Shown piece after piece: positions 1 to 9,272 of a stretch of 64,000 bases of DNA. The DNA is from Diaphorobacter sp. HDW4A (lineage in GTDB: Bacteria; Pseudomonadota; Gammaproteobacteria; Burkholderiales; Burkholderiaceae_C). Made by a program: the position numbers and the translations under genes. The DNA lies in assembly GCF_011305995.1 (NCBI RefSeq), contig NZ_CP049910.1, positions 2,418,001 through 2,482,000 on the forward strand, in the 5' to 3' direction. Position 1 is the stretch's first letter. Every line of letters starts with the position of its first letter. Under the pieces are notes generated by a model. The model saw nothing but the letters and a program-made list of their open reading frames with translations. It was not told where the DNA came from and ran no database searches.

Positions 1-1130
1 AGTTGCTTTTCGCGCGCCTGTACGGCCACCAGCATTCCAGCGCTCATCGCTGGGCCCATGCCCGCGTAGATTTCAGCGACCGGCAGCTCCGGCATCTTAT
101 CCTCGATCACATGGCCCATGGCCTCGCAGGCCTTGGCAGCCTTGTCGAGCGCGACCAGACAGTCTGCATGCACGGGCAGACCGAAATAGTTGTTGCGCCA
201 AATCGCAATGCGCAGCTTCTTCTCTGGCGCAAGCGACAGCGCCTGCAGATAGGTACCCGCCGCATCGCTGGGCGGGCGCACGCGCGAGCCCGCCTCGGGC
301 CCCGCCGCCAGATCGAGCAGCAAGGCGCTGTCGCGCACCGTGCGGCTGATCGCGTGGCCAACCGACAGGCCAGCAGCGCCGTCGAGACTGAATGGCCCCG
401 TCGGGGTGCGACCACGGCTGGGTTTGAGGCCGAACATACCGCAGTGCGAGGACGGAATGCGGATGGAGCCGCCGCCGTCAGTCGCGTGCGCCACCGGCAG
501 AATGCCCGCCGCCACCACTGCAGCCGCGCCGCCGGACGAGCCGCCTGTCGTGTGTTTGGCGTTCCAGGGATTGGGCGTAATGCCGTAGAGCGACGATTCG
601 GTCGTCGTCGTCATGCCGAATTCGGGCGCTGCAGTTTTGCCGAAAATATTGAGCCCGCCCACCTTGTGGCGCGCGACGATGGTGCTATCCACCGGCGCGA
701 CCGCGTCCTTGAAGAAGCGGCAGCCATGGCTGGTGACGGTGCCCTGCATGGTCACGCCCAGGTCCTTGAGCAGAAACGGCACGCCCCAAAGCGGTGCGTG
801 AGCCGTGGCTTCGGCACGAGCTGCCGCGCCGAGAGCGGAAAGCTGCTTCGCTTGATCGCGCGCCAGATCGAAGTCGCGCAGCACCACCGCATTGAGCTTG
901 GGGTAAGCCTCGACGCACGCAATCGTGGCGTCCAGCGCCTCGAGCGGCGTGAGCGCACCGCTGCGCATCTGCGCCGCCCATTCGATGGCGTCGACCGGTG
1001 CCTTGGTGGCAGCCGACGCGCCGAATGTCGTGGTGCCGATGGAGCCTGCAACTGCGGTCATGGCCGCGCCTTTCAGAAAAGTGCGGCGATCAAGATGGCC
1101 GTGTGCGTTATCAACTGACTGGTCTTGCAT
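1..1130 (-). CDS. Amidase-signature family hydrolase with Tat signal (3' end outside window)
   Basis: Reading the minus strand from an ATG at 1130 gives an open frame that reaches the left edge without a stop, so the C-terminus is missing. The first 45 residues hold a twin-arginine signal (RRTFLKG at 15-21, then a hydrophobic stretch ending in GASA), implying export to the periplasm already folded. The Ser-cisSer-Lys triad of the amidase signature family is visible: Lys122 in LLKDLG, GGSSGG at 196-201, and Ser222 in GGGSIRIPSS. Such enzymes hydrolyse amide bonds of varied substrates, and the substrate cannot be told here. It follows the steroid operon after 43 nt and may be its last gene. Confidence in family is high, in role low. 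Confidence 0.88.
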   Translation of the reverse strand, partial: MQDQSVDNAHGHLDRRTFLKGAAMTAVAGSIGTTTFGASAATKAPVDAIEWAAQMRSGALTPLEALDATIACVEAYPKLNAVVLRDFDLARDQAKQLSALGAAARAEATAHAPLWGVPFLLKDLGVTMQGTVTSHGCRFFKDAVAPVDSTIVARHKVGGLNIFGKTAAPEFGMTTTTESSLYGITPNPWNAKHTTGGSSGGAAAVVAAGILPVAHATDGGGSIRIPSSHCGMFGLKPSRGRTPTGPFSLDGAAGLSVGHAISRTVRDSALLLDLAAGPEAGSRVRPPSDAAGTYLQALSLAPEKKLRIAIWRNNYFGLPVHADCLVALDKAAKACEAMGHVIEDKMPELPVAEIYAGMGPAMSAGMLVAVQAREKQ

Positions 1131-1173
1131 GTTGTCTGTCTTCGTTGCTTTTTTTATCTAACGACCGCAAGGA

Positions 1174-2328
1174 TCACAAACGCTCGAGGATGGTCACGTT
1201 GGCCTGACCACCGCCCTCGCACATGGTCTGCAGACCAAAGCGCCCGCCTGTGCGTTCGAGCTCGTGCAGCAGCGTGGTCATCAGCTTGGCACCCGATGCG
1301 CCGAGCGGATGGCCGAGTGCAATCGCGCCTCCGTTCACATTGGTCTTCGCGTGGTCGTAGCCGGTCTCCTTGAGCCAAGCCATCACCACCGAAGCGAAGG
1401 CTTCGTTGATCTCGACGAGGTCGATGTCATCCAGCTTCATGCCCGCCTTCTTGAGCGCGTGTTCGGTCGCTGGAATCGGCGCAGTCAGGTGCCAGATCGG
1501 GTCGTCCGCGCGTACGCTCAAGTGATGAATGTGAGCGCGCGGCGTGAGCTTGTAACGCTTGAGCGCCTCTTCCGACACCACGAGCACGGCAGCGGCCGCG
1601 TCGCAGGTGGAGCTCGACACTGCCGCCGTGATCGAGGGGTATGCAGGGTCGACTGGCAACAGCGTCGCCATCTTTTCCAGCGTGGACAGGCGCGCGGTTT
1701 CGTCCATGCAGAAGTCGCCAAACGGCACGATCTCGCGGTCGAAGCGGCCTTGCGCAATCGCCTTGAGCGCGCGGTCGTGGCTTTCCTTGGCAAAGACCTC
1801 CATTTCCTCGCGCGACACATTCCAGTGGTCGGCAATGCGCTGCGCCGCATAGAACTGGTTGACCGGCGCATCGCCAAAACGCGCCTGCCAGCCCTTGCTC
1901 TCGGCGAACGGTGTGGTGAAGCCGAGCGGCTGCCCGGCCAGCATGGCCGACGAGATCGGGATGGCCGACATCGTCTGCACACCACCGGCCAGCACCACGT
2001 CCTGCGTACCGCTCATCACCGCCTGCGCGGCGAAATGGATGGCCTGCTGGGACGAGCCGCACTGGCGGTCCACCGTCGTGCCCGGCACGTTCAGCGGCAT
2101 GCCCGCGGCCAGCCACGAGGTGCGCGCGATGTCGCCCGCGAGCGCGCCGATGGTGTCTACGCAGCCAAAAATCACGTCGTCGTATTCCGATGCAGGGATC
2201 TCGTTGCGCTCCACCAGCGCCTTGATCACATGGGCGCCCAGATCGGCGCCATGCACCTGCGCGAGCGAGCCCTTGCGCTTGCCCGTGGGGCTGCGCAGTG
2301 CGTCAACGATGTATGCCTCTGCCCTCAT
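1174..2328 (-). CDS. fadA6: FadA6-like thiolase (steroid ring C/D degradation)
   Basis: A 384-residue thiolase that cleaves a beta-ketoacyl-CoA with CoA. The nucleophile is Cys90 in VDRQCGSSQQ, the catalytic His is near 340 in GGAIALGHPLGASG, the second Cys is near 370 in CEGGGQAN, and NEAFA is present. The wording of these motifs, together with IPISSAM and the C-terminal NVTILERL, closely resembles Mycobacterium tuberculosis FadA6 as I recall it. FadA6 acts late in degradation of the methylhexahydroindanedione-propionate (HIP) part of steroids. The start ATG overlaps the stop of the upstream acyl-CoA dehydrogenase by 4 nt (ATGA type), so translation is probably coupled. The symbol is by homology. 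Confidence 0.88.
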   Translation of the reverse strand: MRAEAYIVDALRSPTGKRKGSLAQVHGADLGAHVIKALVERNEIPASEYDDVIFGCVDTIGALAGDIARTSWLAAGMPLNVPGTTVDRQCGSSQQAIHFAAQAVMSGTQDVVLAGGVQTMSAIPISSAMLAGQPLGFTTPFAESKGWQARFGDAPVNQFYAAQRIADHWNVSREEMEVFAKESHDRALKAIAQGRFDREIVPFGDFCMDETARLSTLEKMATLLPVDPAYPSITAAVSSSTCDAAAAVLVVSEEALKRYKLTPRAHIHHLSVRADDPIWHLTAPIPATEHALKKAGMKLDDIDLVEINEAFASVVMAWLKETGYDHAKTNVNGGAIALGHPLGASGAKLMTTLLHELERTGGRFGLQTMCEGGGQANVTILERL

Positions 2329-3482
2329 GCCGTTGCCTCCTCGGCCACATTGCTGTTGTTGTTCACTGTCTTGGCGGCTGTCGTGCTGTTGCCCACGCTT
2401 TGCGACGCGAGACGATCAAAAGTGCTACCGGGGCCGAGCGGCGGGTTGGCATCGAGAAACAGGCTCTGCGAAAGCCGCGCGTTGTGGTAGCCGCGATCAC
2501 CCCAGGAGGCGTCGAGCACCCATGCACGCTTCATGAACATCTGCAGATCAACTTCCCACGTGTAGCCCATGGCGCCATGCACCTGCATGCTCTGGCGGCT
2601 GGCAAACCAGCCGGCGTCACAAGCGGCCAGCTTGGCGTGCGAGACACGCGTGTCCGCATCCATCTCACCGTGCTGCAGCGCATAGAACGCACGGTAGAGC
2701 ACGGGCTTGGCGAACTCGATCTTGGTGACGATATTGGCAAGGTGATGCTGCACCGCCTGGAAGCTGCCAATCACCTTGTCAAACTGCTTGCGCTGCGCGA
2801 CATAGTCCACCGACAAGTCCACCATTCGCTGCGCCAGACCGACAAGCTGCGCGGCCGATGCCAGCGCGCCGCGGTTGACGGCCATGTCCCAGATCTTCTG
2901 CCCCTCGGCTCCGGCGGCGATGCGGGTGTCGGGCGTGGCCGTCCACTCCACGCTGCACAGACGGCGCGAGGTATCGATGCTCTTGAGCGGCGTGATCGTG
3001 CATTGCGATGGAAGCACCGCGTGCAACTCAAGGCCTTGGCAAGTGGCATGCGGCATCAGCAGCAGATTGGCCTGCTGGGCGTCAGCCACCCACGGGTTGA
3101 TGGGGTGACCCACGGCCACGCGGATGCTGCCGTCGGCGATACCGGGCAGCCACTGCGCGCGTGCCGCATGCCCAGCGGGCAGTTCGCTCAACATGCCCGC
3201 TGCGACATACACGGTGTCGATCAACGAATCCGGCAGTGCGTAGTAGCCGATTTCCTGCAATAGCAAGGCCCAGTCCACATCACCGAGGCCCATGCCGCCA
3301 AATTCCTCGGGCACGGAAAGGCCACCAAGGCCCTGCTCAGCAATCTTGGCGCGCAACTCGGGGCTGCGGCCGGTGTCGGTTTCCCACACCTCGCGCAGCA
3401 TTTCCGGCGCGGCTTCGGTCATGAAGAATCGGCTGACCGAGTCACGGAAAGCGATCTGATCTTCGGAGAAGGTGAAATCCAT
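2325..3482 (-). CDS. Acyl-CoA dehydrogenase, probable partner subunit (FadE31/32/33 type)
   Basis: 385 residues with the standard acyl-CoA dehydrogenase layout: N-terminal helical domain (from MDFTFSEDQ), middle beta domain, and C-terminal helical domain with the QVHGAMGYTWE motif. The C-terminus ends without the usual EGTSEIQRNII-type FAD-binding tail seen in its neighbour. Steroid-degrading bacteria commonly use alpha2beta2 acyl-CoA dehydrogenases made from two adjacent genes, one of them catalytically incomplete. The pairing with the gene at 3504-4658 is an inference from adjacency (21 nt apart) and these differences. It probably introduces a double bond into a CoA thioester derived from steroid rings C/D. 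Confidence 0.85.
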   Translation of the reverse strand: MDFTFSEDQIAFRDSVSRFFMTEAAPEMLREVWETDTGRSPELRAKIAEQGLGGLSVPEEFGGMGLGDVDWALLLQEIGYYALPDSLIDTVYVAAGMLSELPAGHAARAQWLPGIADGSIRVAVGHPINPWVADAQQANLLLMPHATCQGLELHAVLPSQCTITPLKSIDTSRRLCSVEWTATPDTRIAAGAEGQKIWDMAVNRGALASAAQLVGLAQRMVDLSVDYVAQRKQFDKVIGSFQAVQHHLANIVTKIEFAKPVLYRAFYALQHGEMDADTRVSHAKLAACDAGWFASRQSMQVHGAMGYTWEVDLQMFMKRAWVLDASWGDRGYHNARLSQSLFLDANPPLGPGSTFDRLASQSVGNSTTAAKTVNNNSNVAEEATA

Positions 3483-3503
3483 TTGGGGTGCTCCTCTCAG
3501 CGT

Positions 3504-4658
3504 TCAGGACTTGGGCAAACCCAGCAGGCGCTGGGCGATAATGTTGCGCTGGATCTCGTTGCTGCCCGCGTAGATCGGACCGGCTTGCGAGAACAGAAAG
3601 CCTTCGAGCCATTCATTGGCTTCGTCGTCCTCCAGCAGTTCGGCGCGCGGGCCAAGAATACGCATGGCGGTCTCATGGATCAGGATGTCGAGCTCGGACC
3701 AGACAATCTTGTTGGTGCTGGCCTCCGCACCGATCTGCGCGCCCTTGTGCAGGCGGCCCACGGTATGGAAGGACGATTGCGTGTAGGCTTCCGCGCCCAT
3801 CCAGGCACGCAGAACGGCGTCGCGAATCGACGAGTCACGGTCGGCATCGGCCTGATGGCGCTTGTACAGCTCAATCAGCTTCTGCGCGCTGCGCTGGTAG
3901 CGTGCGGGCGAACGCAGCAGCAGGCCGCGCTCGAAACCGGCCGTGGCCATCGCCACGTTCCAGCCCTTGCCTTCAGTGCCCAGCAGGTTCTCGACCGGCA
4001 CTTCGACATCGTCAAAGAAGATCTCGGCGAAATGCTCCTTGCCGCCGATGTCGCGGATCGGACGGATCGTCACACCCTTGGACTTGAGCGGCACGAGGAT
4101 GTAGCTCAGGCCGTGGTGGCGGCTCGATTGCGGATCGCTGCGGAACAGGCCGAACAACCAGTCGGCGAACACAGCGCGGGTGGACCAGATCTTCTGGCCG
4201 TTGAGCACGTACTTGTCGCCCGTGCGGATCGCGCGGCTCGAGATCGCGGCCATGTCGGAGCCCGCGTTCGGCTCGGACCAGCCCTGGGCCCACATCTCGT
4301 CGCAGCGTGCCATGCGTGGCAGAAAGCGTGCCTTTTGCGCTTCGGTGCCGAACTCCATGAGCGTCGGGCCGAGCAACAGAATGCCGTTCTGGTTCACGCG
4401 ATGGGGCGCGTCGGCGGCCCAGTATTCCTCTTCAAAGATCAGCCACTCGTTGAGGTCGCAGCCGCGACCGCCGAGTTCCTTGGGCCAGGTCACGCTGCTG
4501 TAGCCAGCCTCGGCCAGCGTGGCTTCCCATTGGCGGTGCTGCTCGAAGCCTTCTCGGGTGTCGTAGCTCGCGAGCTTCTCGCGCGGCACGTGGTCCTTGA
4601 GCCAGGCGCGCACTTCCGCGCGAAATGCCTGCTGCGCGGGGGTATAGGTCAAATCCAT
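3504..4658 (-). CDS. Acyl-CoA dehydrogenase (FadE type, steroid ring C/D operon)
   Basis: 384 residues from an ATG at 4658 preceded by GAGGAG; an upstream in-frame start at 4724 adds 22 unconserved residues and is rejected. N-terminal, beta and C-terminal domains are complete, with WSEPNAGSDMA in the FAD/substrate region and the C-terminal SNEIQRNIIAQRLLG that binds FAD across the dimer. It should be the FAD-bearing subunit of a pair with the next gene downstream and pass electrons to ETF. It lies between an EchA20-like hydrolase and the second dehydrogenase, matching the gene content of mycobacterial KstR2-regulated HIP clusters (family knowledge). The exact substrate is not known from sequence. 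Confidence 0.88.
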   Translation of the reverse strand: MDLTYTPAQQAFRAEVRAWLKDHVPREKLASYDTREGFEQHRQWEATLAEAGYSSVTWPKELGGRGCDLNEWLIFEEEYWAADAPHRVNQNGILLLGPTLMEFGTEAQKARFLPRMARCDEMWAQGWSEPNAGSDMAAISSRAIRTGDKYVLNGQKIWSTRAVFADWLFGLFRSDPQSSRHHGLSYILVPLKSKGVTIRPIRDIGGKEHFAEIFFDDVEVPVENLLGTEGKGWNVAMATAGFERGLLLRSPARYQRSAQKLIELYKRHQADADRDSSIRDAVLRAWMGAEAYTQSSFHTVGRLHKGAQIGAEASTNKIVWSELDILIHETAMRILGPRAELLEDDEANEWLEGFLFSQAGPIYAGSNEIQRNIIAQRLLGLPKS

Positions 4659-4689
4659 GGTGAAAATCTCCTCGATGCGCGAGCAGTGG

Positions 4690-5448
4690 TCAGAATGTGG
4701 CTTCCCGTTTTTCCACAAAGGCATCGCGTGTCTCTGCAGAATCGGGGCTCATGTAGGCCTGCAGGGTGAAGCCCTGCTCCCAGCGATACTTGTCTTCGAG
4801 ATTGCCGTCCTCGATGCCGGTCAGCGCCTCCTTGGCGATGCGGACCATCGCTGGGCTCTTGGCGGCGATCTTGGCGGCGATCTCCATGGCGGTGTCGCGC
4901 AGCTCATCGCGCTTGACGACGCGCTCAATCGCGCCAAGGCGCAGCGCTTCAGGCGCTCCGATCATCTCGCCCGTGAAGAACAGGTAGCGCGTCTTCTGCA
5001 CACCAAACATGCGTTGCAGATGCGCCGCGCCGCCCATGGCACCGCGGTCCACCTCGGGCAGGCCGAAGGTCGCGTCCTCGGCGGCGATCACGATGTCCGC
5101 CGCGCCGCAGATGCCGATGCCGCCGCCCAGCACAAAGCCGTGCACCGCCACGATCACCGGCACCTTGTTCAGGTGCACGGCCTTGAACGTGGCGTAGTTG
5201 CCCGCGTTCACATCGATGATCAGCTTGTCGTTGGCGGCAAGCTCCTTGATGTCCACGCCCGCGCAGAAGCCACGGTTCTCGGCGCGGATCACGATCACGC
5301 GCGTTTGCGGGTTGTTGCCGAGCGATTCGATTTCTCTCGCCAAGCCGTTCCAGCCGGCAGCGTTGAGCGCGTTGACGGGAGCACGGTCGATCACCAGTTC
5401 GGCGACGCCGTTGTCATGAATTCTTGAATGGAACTGTGACGAAGACAT
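4690..5448 (-). CDS. echA20: EchA20-like crotonase-fold ring hydrolase
   Basis: 252-residue crotonase-superfamily protein. GFCAGVDIKEL forms the first part of the oxyanion hole and GGGIGICGAAD the second; EVDRGAMGGAAHL and the C-terminal YRWEQGFTLQ strongly recall M. tuberculosis EchA20. EchA20 is a hydrolase, not a hydratase: it opens ring D of the steroid-derived indanone CoA ester (HIEC-CoA) to give COCHEA-CoA, which IpdAB then opens. Finding it in the same operon as IpdA, IpdB, IpdC and FadA6 homologues supports the same role here. It lies 51 nt after the ipdC-like gene. The assignment is by remembered motif similarity, not by a search. Confidence 0.85.
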   Translation of the reverse strand: MSSSQFHSRIHDNGVAELVIDRAPVNALNAAGWNGLAREIESLGNNPQTRVIVIRAENRGFCAGVDIKELAANDKLIIDVNAGNYATFKAVHLNKVPVIVAVHGFVLGGGIGICGAADIVIAAEDATFGLPEVDRGAMGGAAHLQRMFGVQKTRYLFFTGEMIGAPEALRLGAIERVVKRDELRDTAMEIAAKIAAKSPAMVRIAKEALTGIEDGNLEDKYRWEQGFTLQAYMSPDSAETRDAFVEKREATF

Positions 5449-5499
5449 GGATGCGGTTCTTTCGGTTTGTCTTTTTGTTCGTTGTTCGTTGTCGTCGGT

Positions 5500-6609
5500 T
5501 CAGGCCGCCGCCATCTGATTGAACTGATTGAGTTGGTTGAGCGCGTTGCGGCGCTCCAGCGCCTGGCGCACGATGCCGGAGATCACCGTCTCGCAGCTGT
5601 CCAGACGCCCGATCAACGCAGCCACCTGACCGGCCGACATCACGCCGTCCGCCGGATTACCTTCAACCATGGATTTCTGCAGCAGCATCGGCGCGTTGGC
5701 CGCCATCACGGTCTGGGCGACCGAGGACGAGTCTTCCTTGAGCGCCTTCATGAAGATGCTCATCGCCTGCCCCGTGGTCATGCCGGTTTCGGCCTTCCAC
5801 TTGAGTGCGAGATCGATGGCGATGCGCAGCCGTTTCATCGGGCTGGCCTTCTCGAGCATCGAGAGGTATTCGTTGGGAATCATGCGCTGGGGCATGCCAT
5901 CGACCAGATACGAGATCGCGATTTTCTCGGCGTCCTTCGTCTTCACGTAGCGCTCAAGCGTCACGTCGGGCACCTTGGAATCGCTGGTCATCAAAAAGCG
6001 CGTGCCCATCGCAATGCCCTGCGCACCAAAGGCCAGCGCCGCAAGCAGACCGCGCCCGTCGTAGAAGCCGCCGGCGGCCACCACCGGCACATCGACCGCA
6101 TCCACTACCTGCGGCAGCAGCACCGTGGTCGGCACGCTACCGGTATGGCCACCGCCCTCGCCGCCCTGCACGGTGATGACGTTGGCGCCCATTTCAATCG
6201 CCTTCTGCGCATGCTTGAGCGCGCCCACGGTGGGCATGCAGACGATGCCCGCGTCGCGCAGGCGGCCGATCACCTTCTTGTCCGGCCCCCGGCCGTAACT
6301 CACCGCGCGCAGGCGGTACTTCACCGCCAGATCGAGCAATTGCTGCGCATTCGGTTGGAACATGTGGAAGTTCAGGCCGAACGGACGGTCGTCCGTCAGG
6401 CGCTTGATCTTCAGAATCTCGGCCTCGATCTGGTCGGCCGCAATCGTTGCACCCGCCAGAAAACCGAAGCCACCCGCATTCGTCGTACCCACCACCAGAT
6501 CGGCACCCGCCACCCAGCCCATCGCGGTCTGGATGATGGGATAGCGGCAACCCAGCAGATCGCACAGCGGCGTGCGCAAGGAGTTGGAGTCCTTGATCGG
6601 ATCGCTCAT
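5500..6609 (-). CDS. ipdC: IpdC-like flavin oxidoreductase (nitronate monooxygenase fold)
   Basis: 369-residue TIM-barrel protein of the nitronate monooxygenase / 2-nitropropane dioxygenase superfamily. PIIQTAMGWVAG opens the barrel, GLNFHMF follows, QGGEGGGHTG (about residues 149-158) and AAGGFYDGRG are the phosphate-binding loops for FMN, and GIAMGTRFL is conserved. In steroid degraders IpdC is a flavin enzyme acting on the HIP-CoA intermediate before ring D opening, and this copy sits directly between echA20-like and enoyl-CoA hydratase genes. Its start overlaps the stop of the upstream hydratase by 4 nt. The C-terminus ends in an Asn/Gln-rich tail (NALNQLNQFNQ) that looks dispensable. A true nitronate monooxygenase is the less likely alternative. 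Confidence 0.85.
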   Translation of the reverse strand: MSDPIKDSNSLRTPLCDLLGCRYPIIQTAMGWVAGADLVVGTTNAGGFGFLAGATIAADQIEAEILKIKRLTDDRPFGLNFHMFQPNAQQLLDLAVKYRLRAVSYGRGPDKKVIGRLRDAGIVCMPTVGALKHAQKAIEMGANVITVQGGEGGGHTGSVPTTVLLPQVVDAVDVPVVAAGGFYDGRGLLAALAFGAQGIAMGTRFLMTSDSKVPDVTLERYVKTKDAEKIAISYLVDGMPQRMIPNEYLSMLEKASPMKRLRIAIDLALKWKAETGMTTGQAMSIFMKALKEDSSSVAQTVMAANAPMLLQKSMVEGNPADGVMSAGQVAALIGRLDSCETVISGIVRQALERRNALNQLNQFNQMAAA

Positions 6610-7526
6610 GACTTGGCCTCTTCCTTGTTGGCGCGCGCCATCGATTTGGCATCGTGCCCGCCGAGGTGTCCCGCGCCCATGGCGAGGCTGTGGGCATGCG
6701 CGAAGTGGTGATACCCGTAGGCCATCTCCATCGTCGCGCGCAGGCCCTGCAGCTCCTCTGCGCGGTTCATCACGGTCTTGGTGAGCGCAAGGCCCATGCG
6801 CGGCTGCGCGGCCAGCTTTTCGGCCATCGCCAGCACCTGCGCCTGCAGATCGGCGCGCGGCACCACGCGGTTGACCATGCCCATCTCGTAGGCGCGCCCG
6901 GCGCTCATGCGCTCGCCGAGCATCAGAAATTCCTTGGCGATGCGGGTATGCATCTCGTTGGCGTGCGCGAAATACTCCACCCCTGGAATGCCCATGCGCA
7001 CCACCGGGTCCTGGAAGAACGCGTCCTCACTCGCAACAATGAAATCGCAGACCCACGCCAGCATCAGCCCGCCCGCGACGCAGGCGCCCTGTACCATCGC
7101 GATGGTCGGCTTTGGAATGTCACGCCAGCGGCGGCACATGCCGAGATAGACCTCCTGCTCACGCACGAACAGCTGCTCACCGCCCGGCTTGTTCACATGG
7201 TCCCACCACAGATGCTTGCGATCAAAGCTCTTGTTGATATCGCGGCCGGGCGTGCCGATGTCGTGGCCCGCGCTGAAATGCTTGCCGCTGCCAGCAAGTA
7301 CGATGACTTTGACCGCGTCGTCGTCCACCGCGCGGCGGAAGGCGTCGTCCAGCGCATAGGTCATCTGCGAGTTCTGCACGTTGTTGAACGTGGGGCGGTT
7401 CATCGTCACGGTGGCGATGCCGTCCTTCACTTCGTAGAGAACGGGCGCGTCGGTTTCGTAGACCGCGTTGTCCTCGCGCGTGACGAACTCGCTCGCCTCC
7501 GGTGCTGTGTTGGCAGGGCTTTGCAT
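6606..7526 (-). CDS. Enoyl-CoA hydratase/isomerase family protein
   Basis: 306 residues. A 30-residue N-terminal extension precedes the crotonase core (from VLYEVKDGIATVTMNRP). The first oxyanion-hole segment is HFSAGHDIG and the second is GACVAGGLMLAWVCD; DPVVRMGIPG lies where catalytic acids are usually found, but the common Glu-Glu pair is not obvious by eye. The long insert with FDRKHLWWDH after the first loop is typical of a subgroup seen in steroid clusters. It should hydrate or hydrolyse a CoA ester of the ring C/D pathway; which one is unknown. It is separated by only 1 nt from the ipdB-like gene. Confidence 0.85.
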   Translation of the reverse strand: MQSPANTAPEASEFVTREDNAVYETDAPVLYEVKDGIATVTMNRPTFNNVQNSQMTYALDDAFRRAVDDDAVKVIVLAGSGKHFSAGHDIGTPGRDINKSFDRKHLWWDHVNKPGGEQLFVREQEVYLGMCRRWRDIPKPTIAMVQGACVAGGLMLAWVCDFIVASEDAFFQDPVVRMGIPGVEYFAHANEMHTRIAKEFLMLGERMSAGRAYEMGMVNRVVPRADLQAQVLAMAEKLAAQPRMGLALTKTVMNRAEELQGLRATMEMAYGYHHFAHAHSLAMGAGHLGGHDAKSMARANKEEAKS

Positions 7527-7527
7527 G

Positions 7528-8301
7528 TCATGCTCCCAGGGCGGATGCGCGCAGGTTGTGCGGATCGAGTTCGGCCAGCTGCGCCAGTTGCGCGGCGCTT
7601 GGCGCGGCCGTGGTCTGCACGCTCTCCGGCAGGAAGATCGGGAAGCCCGTGTTTTCCTGCACCATCGCCGCCGTCACGCCGGGGTGCAGCGAGACGAGAC
7701 GCACCTGATGATCCGGGCCGCCGAAGTCCAGCACGCACAGGTTGGTGAAGATGAAGCGGATGTCGGTCATCTCCTCCAGCGCCCAGCCCTTGGGCAGGCG
7801 CGCGGGGTTGTAGCCCACCGACGCGACCATGTCCACCTCGCCCTCGACGAACACCTTCTTGCTGTGGTTGGGCACGAAGAACGAGTTCGCATGGTTGATG
7901 GAGTTACCCGGAAAACCGCGCACGCCCAGCATCATCGACTTGGGACGTGCGTAGTCGCCGCCCACCATCGAAATATTGGCCTGACCGAAGCGGTCCACCT
8001 GCACCGGCCCCACCATCGCGTGGCGCTTGCCGCCCCACACGTTGTCGAAAATGCGCGAGAAACCCATCCACGTCTCGCGCTTGATTTTGTAGTCGCCGCG
8101 CGGGCCGACCGGCACCGGTTCGCTCACGATCCAGGCCTCGGAGTCCGTCATCATGATGTCCGTGTTGACGGACTTCATGCACAGCGACGCGGCCAGGCGC
8201 GGCACGAGGCCGATGCCTGTCGCCAGCACCTCGCCATCGTCCTTCCACGCCTGCGCCGCAGCACAGATGATGCGATCGACCAAAGAAACTTCACTGCTCA
8301 T
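7528..8301 (-). CDS. ipdB: IpdB-like subunit of COCHEA-CoA hydrolase
   Basis: 257-residue class I CoA-transferase-fold protein, close to the roughly 250 residues of M. tuberculosis IpdB. Visible segments are ATGIGLVPRLAASL near the N-terminus, GGDYARPKSMMLGVRGFPG in the middle and SLHPGVTA near the C-terminus. Characterised IpdAB complexes have the CoA-transferase fold but act as hydrolases that open the last steroid ring (ring C). The gene follows the ipdA-like gene after 15 nt, as expected for the two halves of one enzyme. An ordinary beta-keto acid CoA-transferase subunit is the alternative, less likely given the echA20, ipdC and fadA6 neighbours. Confidence 0.87.
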   Translation of the reverse strand: MSSEVSLVDRIICAAAQAWKDDGEVLATGIGLVPRLAASLCMKSVNTDIMMTDSEAWIVSEPVPVGPRGDYKIKRETWMGFSRIFDNVWGGKRHAMVGPVQVDRFGQANISMVGGDYARPKSMMLGVRGFPGNSINHANSFFVPNHSKKVFVEGEVDMVASVGYNPARLPKGWALEEMTDIRFIFTNLCVLDFGGPDHQVRLVSLHPGVTAAMVQENTGFPIFLPESVQTTAAPSAAQLAQLAELDPHNLRASALGA

Positions 8302-8316
8302 CCTCGCCTCCCTCTC

Positions 8317-9195
8317 TCAAAACACCGGCAGTGGCAAACGCTTGATCGCATCCGCCCCGCCCACTTTGTCCAGGTATTCCTGTTCGGTGCAATTCACATA
8401 CTTGGCCACGTAGTCGCTCCAGCCGGACTCTTCCTTGGCGCCGGTCGCGTACTCCTTGAAGTGCTTGGTGTCAAAGCCGTAAGCCGGCCCGCACGACGTG
8501 GGATGCGCGCCGCACGGCAGGTGCACCACGCCCGTGGTCTCCGAGCGTTCCCAGAACACGAGACGCGAGTTCTCGGCCGAGTCGAATGCGCTGGTCTCCA
8601 CCAGTTCGTCGCAGCTCACGAAAGTCTTCTTCGCCGCACGTGCATAGAGGTCGTCCATGTACATGTCGGGCCCGCTGATCTGGCACACACCGCGCGCATC
8701 GGCCTTGTCCACATGCAGCAGCGCCACATCCAGATTCAGCGCAGGCATCGCAACCCATTCCTTGCTGTCGTATGGCGAGTCGATCACCTTGATCTGCGGG
8801 TTGTGCTTGACCAGATCCGTACCCAGACCGATGCGTGTAGGGATGTAGGGCACGCGCATGGCGGCGGCCTTCAGGCCCAGCAGCATCTGGCCCTCGTCGA
8901 CCTCCACCACCTCGATGTCACCGTTCTGGCGTGCCTTGCGGAAGTACGGCTCCAGCGGAATGAAATCCAGCGTGACGAACGCGAAGATCAGCTTCTTGAC
9001 CTTGCCCGCCGCGCACAGCATGCCCACATCGGCACCGCCATACGACACCACGGTCAGATCCTTCACATCGCTGCGCAGCAGCTCGCGCACCAGCGCCATC
9101 GGCTTGCGCCGTGGCCCCCAGCCGCCGATGCCGATCGTCATTCCATCTTGGATGGAAGCGACGACATCCTTCGCACTCATGACCTTGTTGACCAT
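8317..9195 (-). CDS. ipdA: IpdA-like subunit of COCHEA-CoA hydrolase
   Basis: 292 residues from an ATG at 9195 with GGAGAG upstream; this equals the length of mycobacterial IpdA, and the longer in-frame start at 9360 is rejected. The N-terminal GMTIGIGGWGPRRKPMALV is the glycine-rich CoA-transferase loop; TLDFIPLEP, EVDEGQML and PYIPTRIGLGTD follow in order. IpdA and IpdB together hydrolyse the cyclic ketone COCHEA-CoA (family knowledge). The enzyme is cytoplasmic. The next gene upstream is the extradiol dioxygenase, 77 nt away, and both probably share its promoter. Confidence 0.87.
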   Translation of the reverse strand: MVNKVMSAKDVVASIQDGMTIGIGGWGPRRKPMALVRELLRSDVKDLTVVSYGGADVGMLCAAGKVKKLIFAFVTLDFIPLEPYFRKARQNGDIEVVEVDEGQMLLGLKAAAMRVPYIPTRIGLGTDLVKHNPQIKVIDSPYDSKEWVAMPALNLDVALLHVDKADARGVCQISGPDMYMDDLYARAAKKTFVSCDELVETSAFDSAENSRLVFWERSETTGVVHLPCGAHPTSCGPAYGFDTKHFKEYATGAKEESGWSDYVAKYVNCTEQEYLDKVGGADAIKRLPLPVF

Positions 9196-9272
9196 TTTTC
9201 TTACTCTCCGATCTACCCAGTTGCCTTGTTTTTTCCAGCTTGTCTTGTCTCTTGTCTGTGCACCGAGCCCGC

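Noticed and set aside
3..1118. Long plus-strand open frame opposite the amidase gene
   Set aside because: It is the complement of a clear amidase with all catalytic residues; its translation is Arg/His-rich with no recognisable domain.
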